DNA from: Rhynchosporium graminicola | Taxonomy: Eukaryota; Ascomycota; Leotiomycetes; Helotiales; Ploettnerulaceae | DNA: 44,677 bases | Assembly: GCA_900074885.1 (NCBI GenBank) | Contig: FJUW01000105.1 | Coordinates: 1-44,677 of the forward strand | Direction of reading: 5' to 3' | Shown here: in pieces, positions 43,704 through 44,677 of the stretch | Position numbering within the stretch: the first letter of the stretch is position 1 | Layout: every line of letters starts with the position of its first letter | Translations under genes and position numbers: made by a program | Notes under the pieces: model-generated | The model's input: the letters and a program-made list of their open reading frames with translations, nothing else | What the model was told of the DNA's origin: nothing | Databases searched by the model: none

Positions 43704-44677
43704 ATACTACCCCCCCCTCCGAAAAAAGCTCGCCCTCGAGCGTTAGTCTATCTCCTTATTACTATTAAGGTAATCGTAATTATTAATTCTATTATAGAAA
43801 GCTTTCAGCTAATTAGGTAGTCTAGCAGGAGGTCCAGCTTATGTTAAGTTATTAAGGTGGAATTATTATAGCTTAGCAGGAGCGTATTTGATATCTGTAG
43901 CGTCGTACTATATAAGATCGACGTCTTAATTTAACTAGGAAACTCGGTATAAGAGGCTATTACGCTACTTACGGCACGTAAGTATATCTTCGATCTCCTA
44001 TTTATTATCACTAGTGATATTAATAAGTAGTAGTAGCAGTGAGGTTTATCTTAGTAAGGGGTCGTTTAGATACTTCCGTAGCTTAGCAGTAGGGAATATA
44101 TTATATACTTTTATACTAGTAGGGAGCTCTAAGCAATAAGAGCTTCCGACCTTTTTAATTACATAGAAGAGTCTATTAGTCGGGAAGTCGAGTTTTTTGC
44201 TAAGTCGAGTACTCGTAAAGTAGCATATATCTAGCTAGATAAGGTTATCTATAGTAAAGTCGACTTCATAGCATAAGCGATTATAGGATTAGGACATCTT
44301 AGCTTATATACGTTAGAGGCTAGATTAAGTAGTAGTCTAGGTATCGCGTAAGCGATTAGCGTAATCTAGAGCTTACTAAGTATTCAACTTATCAGCAGGC
44401 GTAGTAGAATCAGGTAGGTCTTTCTAATTCTAATTAACGCGGGGTATATATCTATAAACGACTTTAAAAGGTAAGAGACCTCTAAGGGATTCGTAAGGGA
44501 GAGTTATCTAAGCGTAATCTATAATAAGTAAGAATTCCGACTAGTCGTCTTAATAGTAAGAGATAAAAGGTCGTAATCTACGTTAGAGATATTAGTTATA
44601 GATCTCTATTTAGCTATCTGTTTATAGGTAATCTGCTATAGAAAGCTATCTTTTAGTACTAAGAATTATAATAACTA
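43704..44677 (-). mobile_element. Ty3/gypsy-type element, RIP-degraded 3' end of pol
   Basis: Directly upstream of the polypurine tract, on the minus strand, is a reading like PPARLPN-stop-LKAFYNRINNYDYLNSNKEID. This resembles the C-terminal end of fungal gypsy integrases, whose last residues often read PPxxLPxWL...DY.Y....E. The Trp position reads TAG, as RIP would make it. The element body continues beyond the window edge. The frame is broken by further stops. Confidence 0.6.

Noticed and set aside
1..44677. CRISPR array, rRNA genes or a biosynthetic gene cluster
   Set aside because: No spaced identical repeats, no rRNA-like sequence, and the only enzyme of secondary-metabolite type is an isolated tyrosinase.

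Overview
The window comes from a filamentous ascomycete (Pezizomycotina). Introns are short (46-108 bp, with one of 208 bp), and the genes include a fungal eisosome protein, a fungal RCR-type membrane protein, a fibroin-3-like Cys-rich membrane protein, small secreted Cys-rich proteins and a tyrosinase. The two ends carry the typical damage of repeat-induced point mutation (RIP). A Leotiomycetes/Helotiales origin is my best guess from gene style, but nothing here proves it.

Layout: a central island of normal composition (about 4986-40482) lies between two AT-rich, RIP-degraded transposon arms. The left arm (1-4985) holds a 259-bp LTR-like repeat, a ruined minus-strand Gag with a mutated zinc knuckle, and a terminal repeat that recurs inverted at 8843-9050. 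The right arm (40483-44677) is nested: a Tc1/mariner-like transposon is cut by an LTR element carrying the same 259-bp repeat, and a second Ty3/gypsy-type element with a much less mutated LTR enters at 43472 and runs off the window.

Island genes, left to right: PIL1-type eisosome core protein (-, start codon split by an intron); an 87-aa His/Arg/Ser-rich protein (-); a divergent pair of paralogues that I read as a diverged double-stranded-RNA-binding-domain family (one domain on -, two domains on +); a fibroin-3-like membrane protein (-); a broken small secreted Cys-containing protein (-); a MYND zinc-finger protein (-); an RCR-type membrane protein with two PPxY motifs (-); an ARL8-type small GTPase (-); the second-largest subunit of RNA polymerase I (+); a tyrosinase (+); and a 91-aa secreted eight-cysteine protein (-) close to the right transposon arm.

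The genes do not form an obvious pathway or cluster: housekeeping genes (PIL1, ARL8, RPA135) are mixed with lineage-specific ones. Several were assembled by joining exons across GT-AG introns found by eye. In each multi-exon model the exon lengths sum to a whole number of codons. The most novel item is the divergent dsRBD-like pair; the most telling evolutionary items are the single-stop secreted-protein pseudogene and the nested RIP-marked transposons of differing apparent age.
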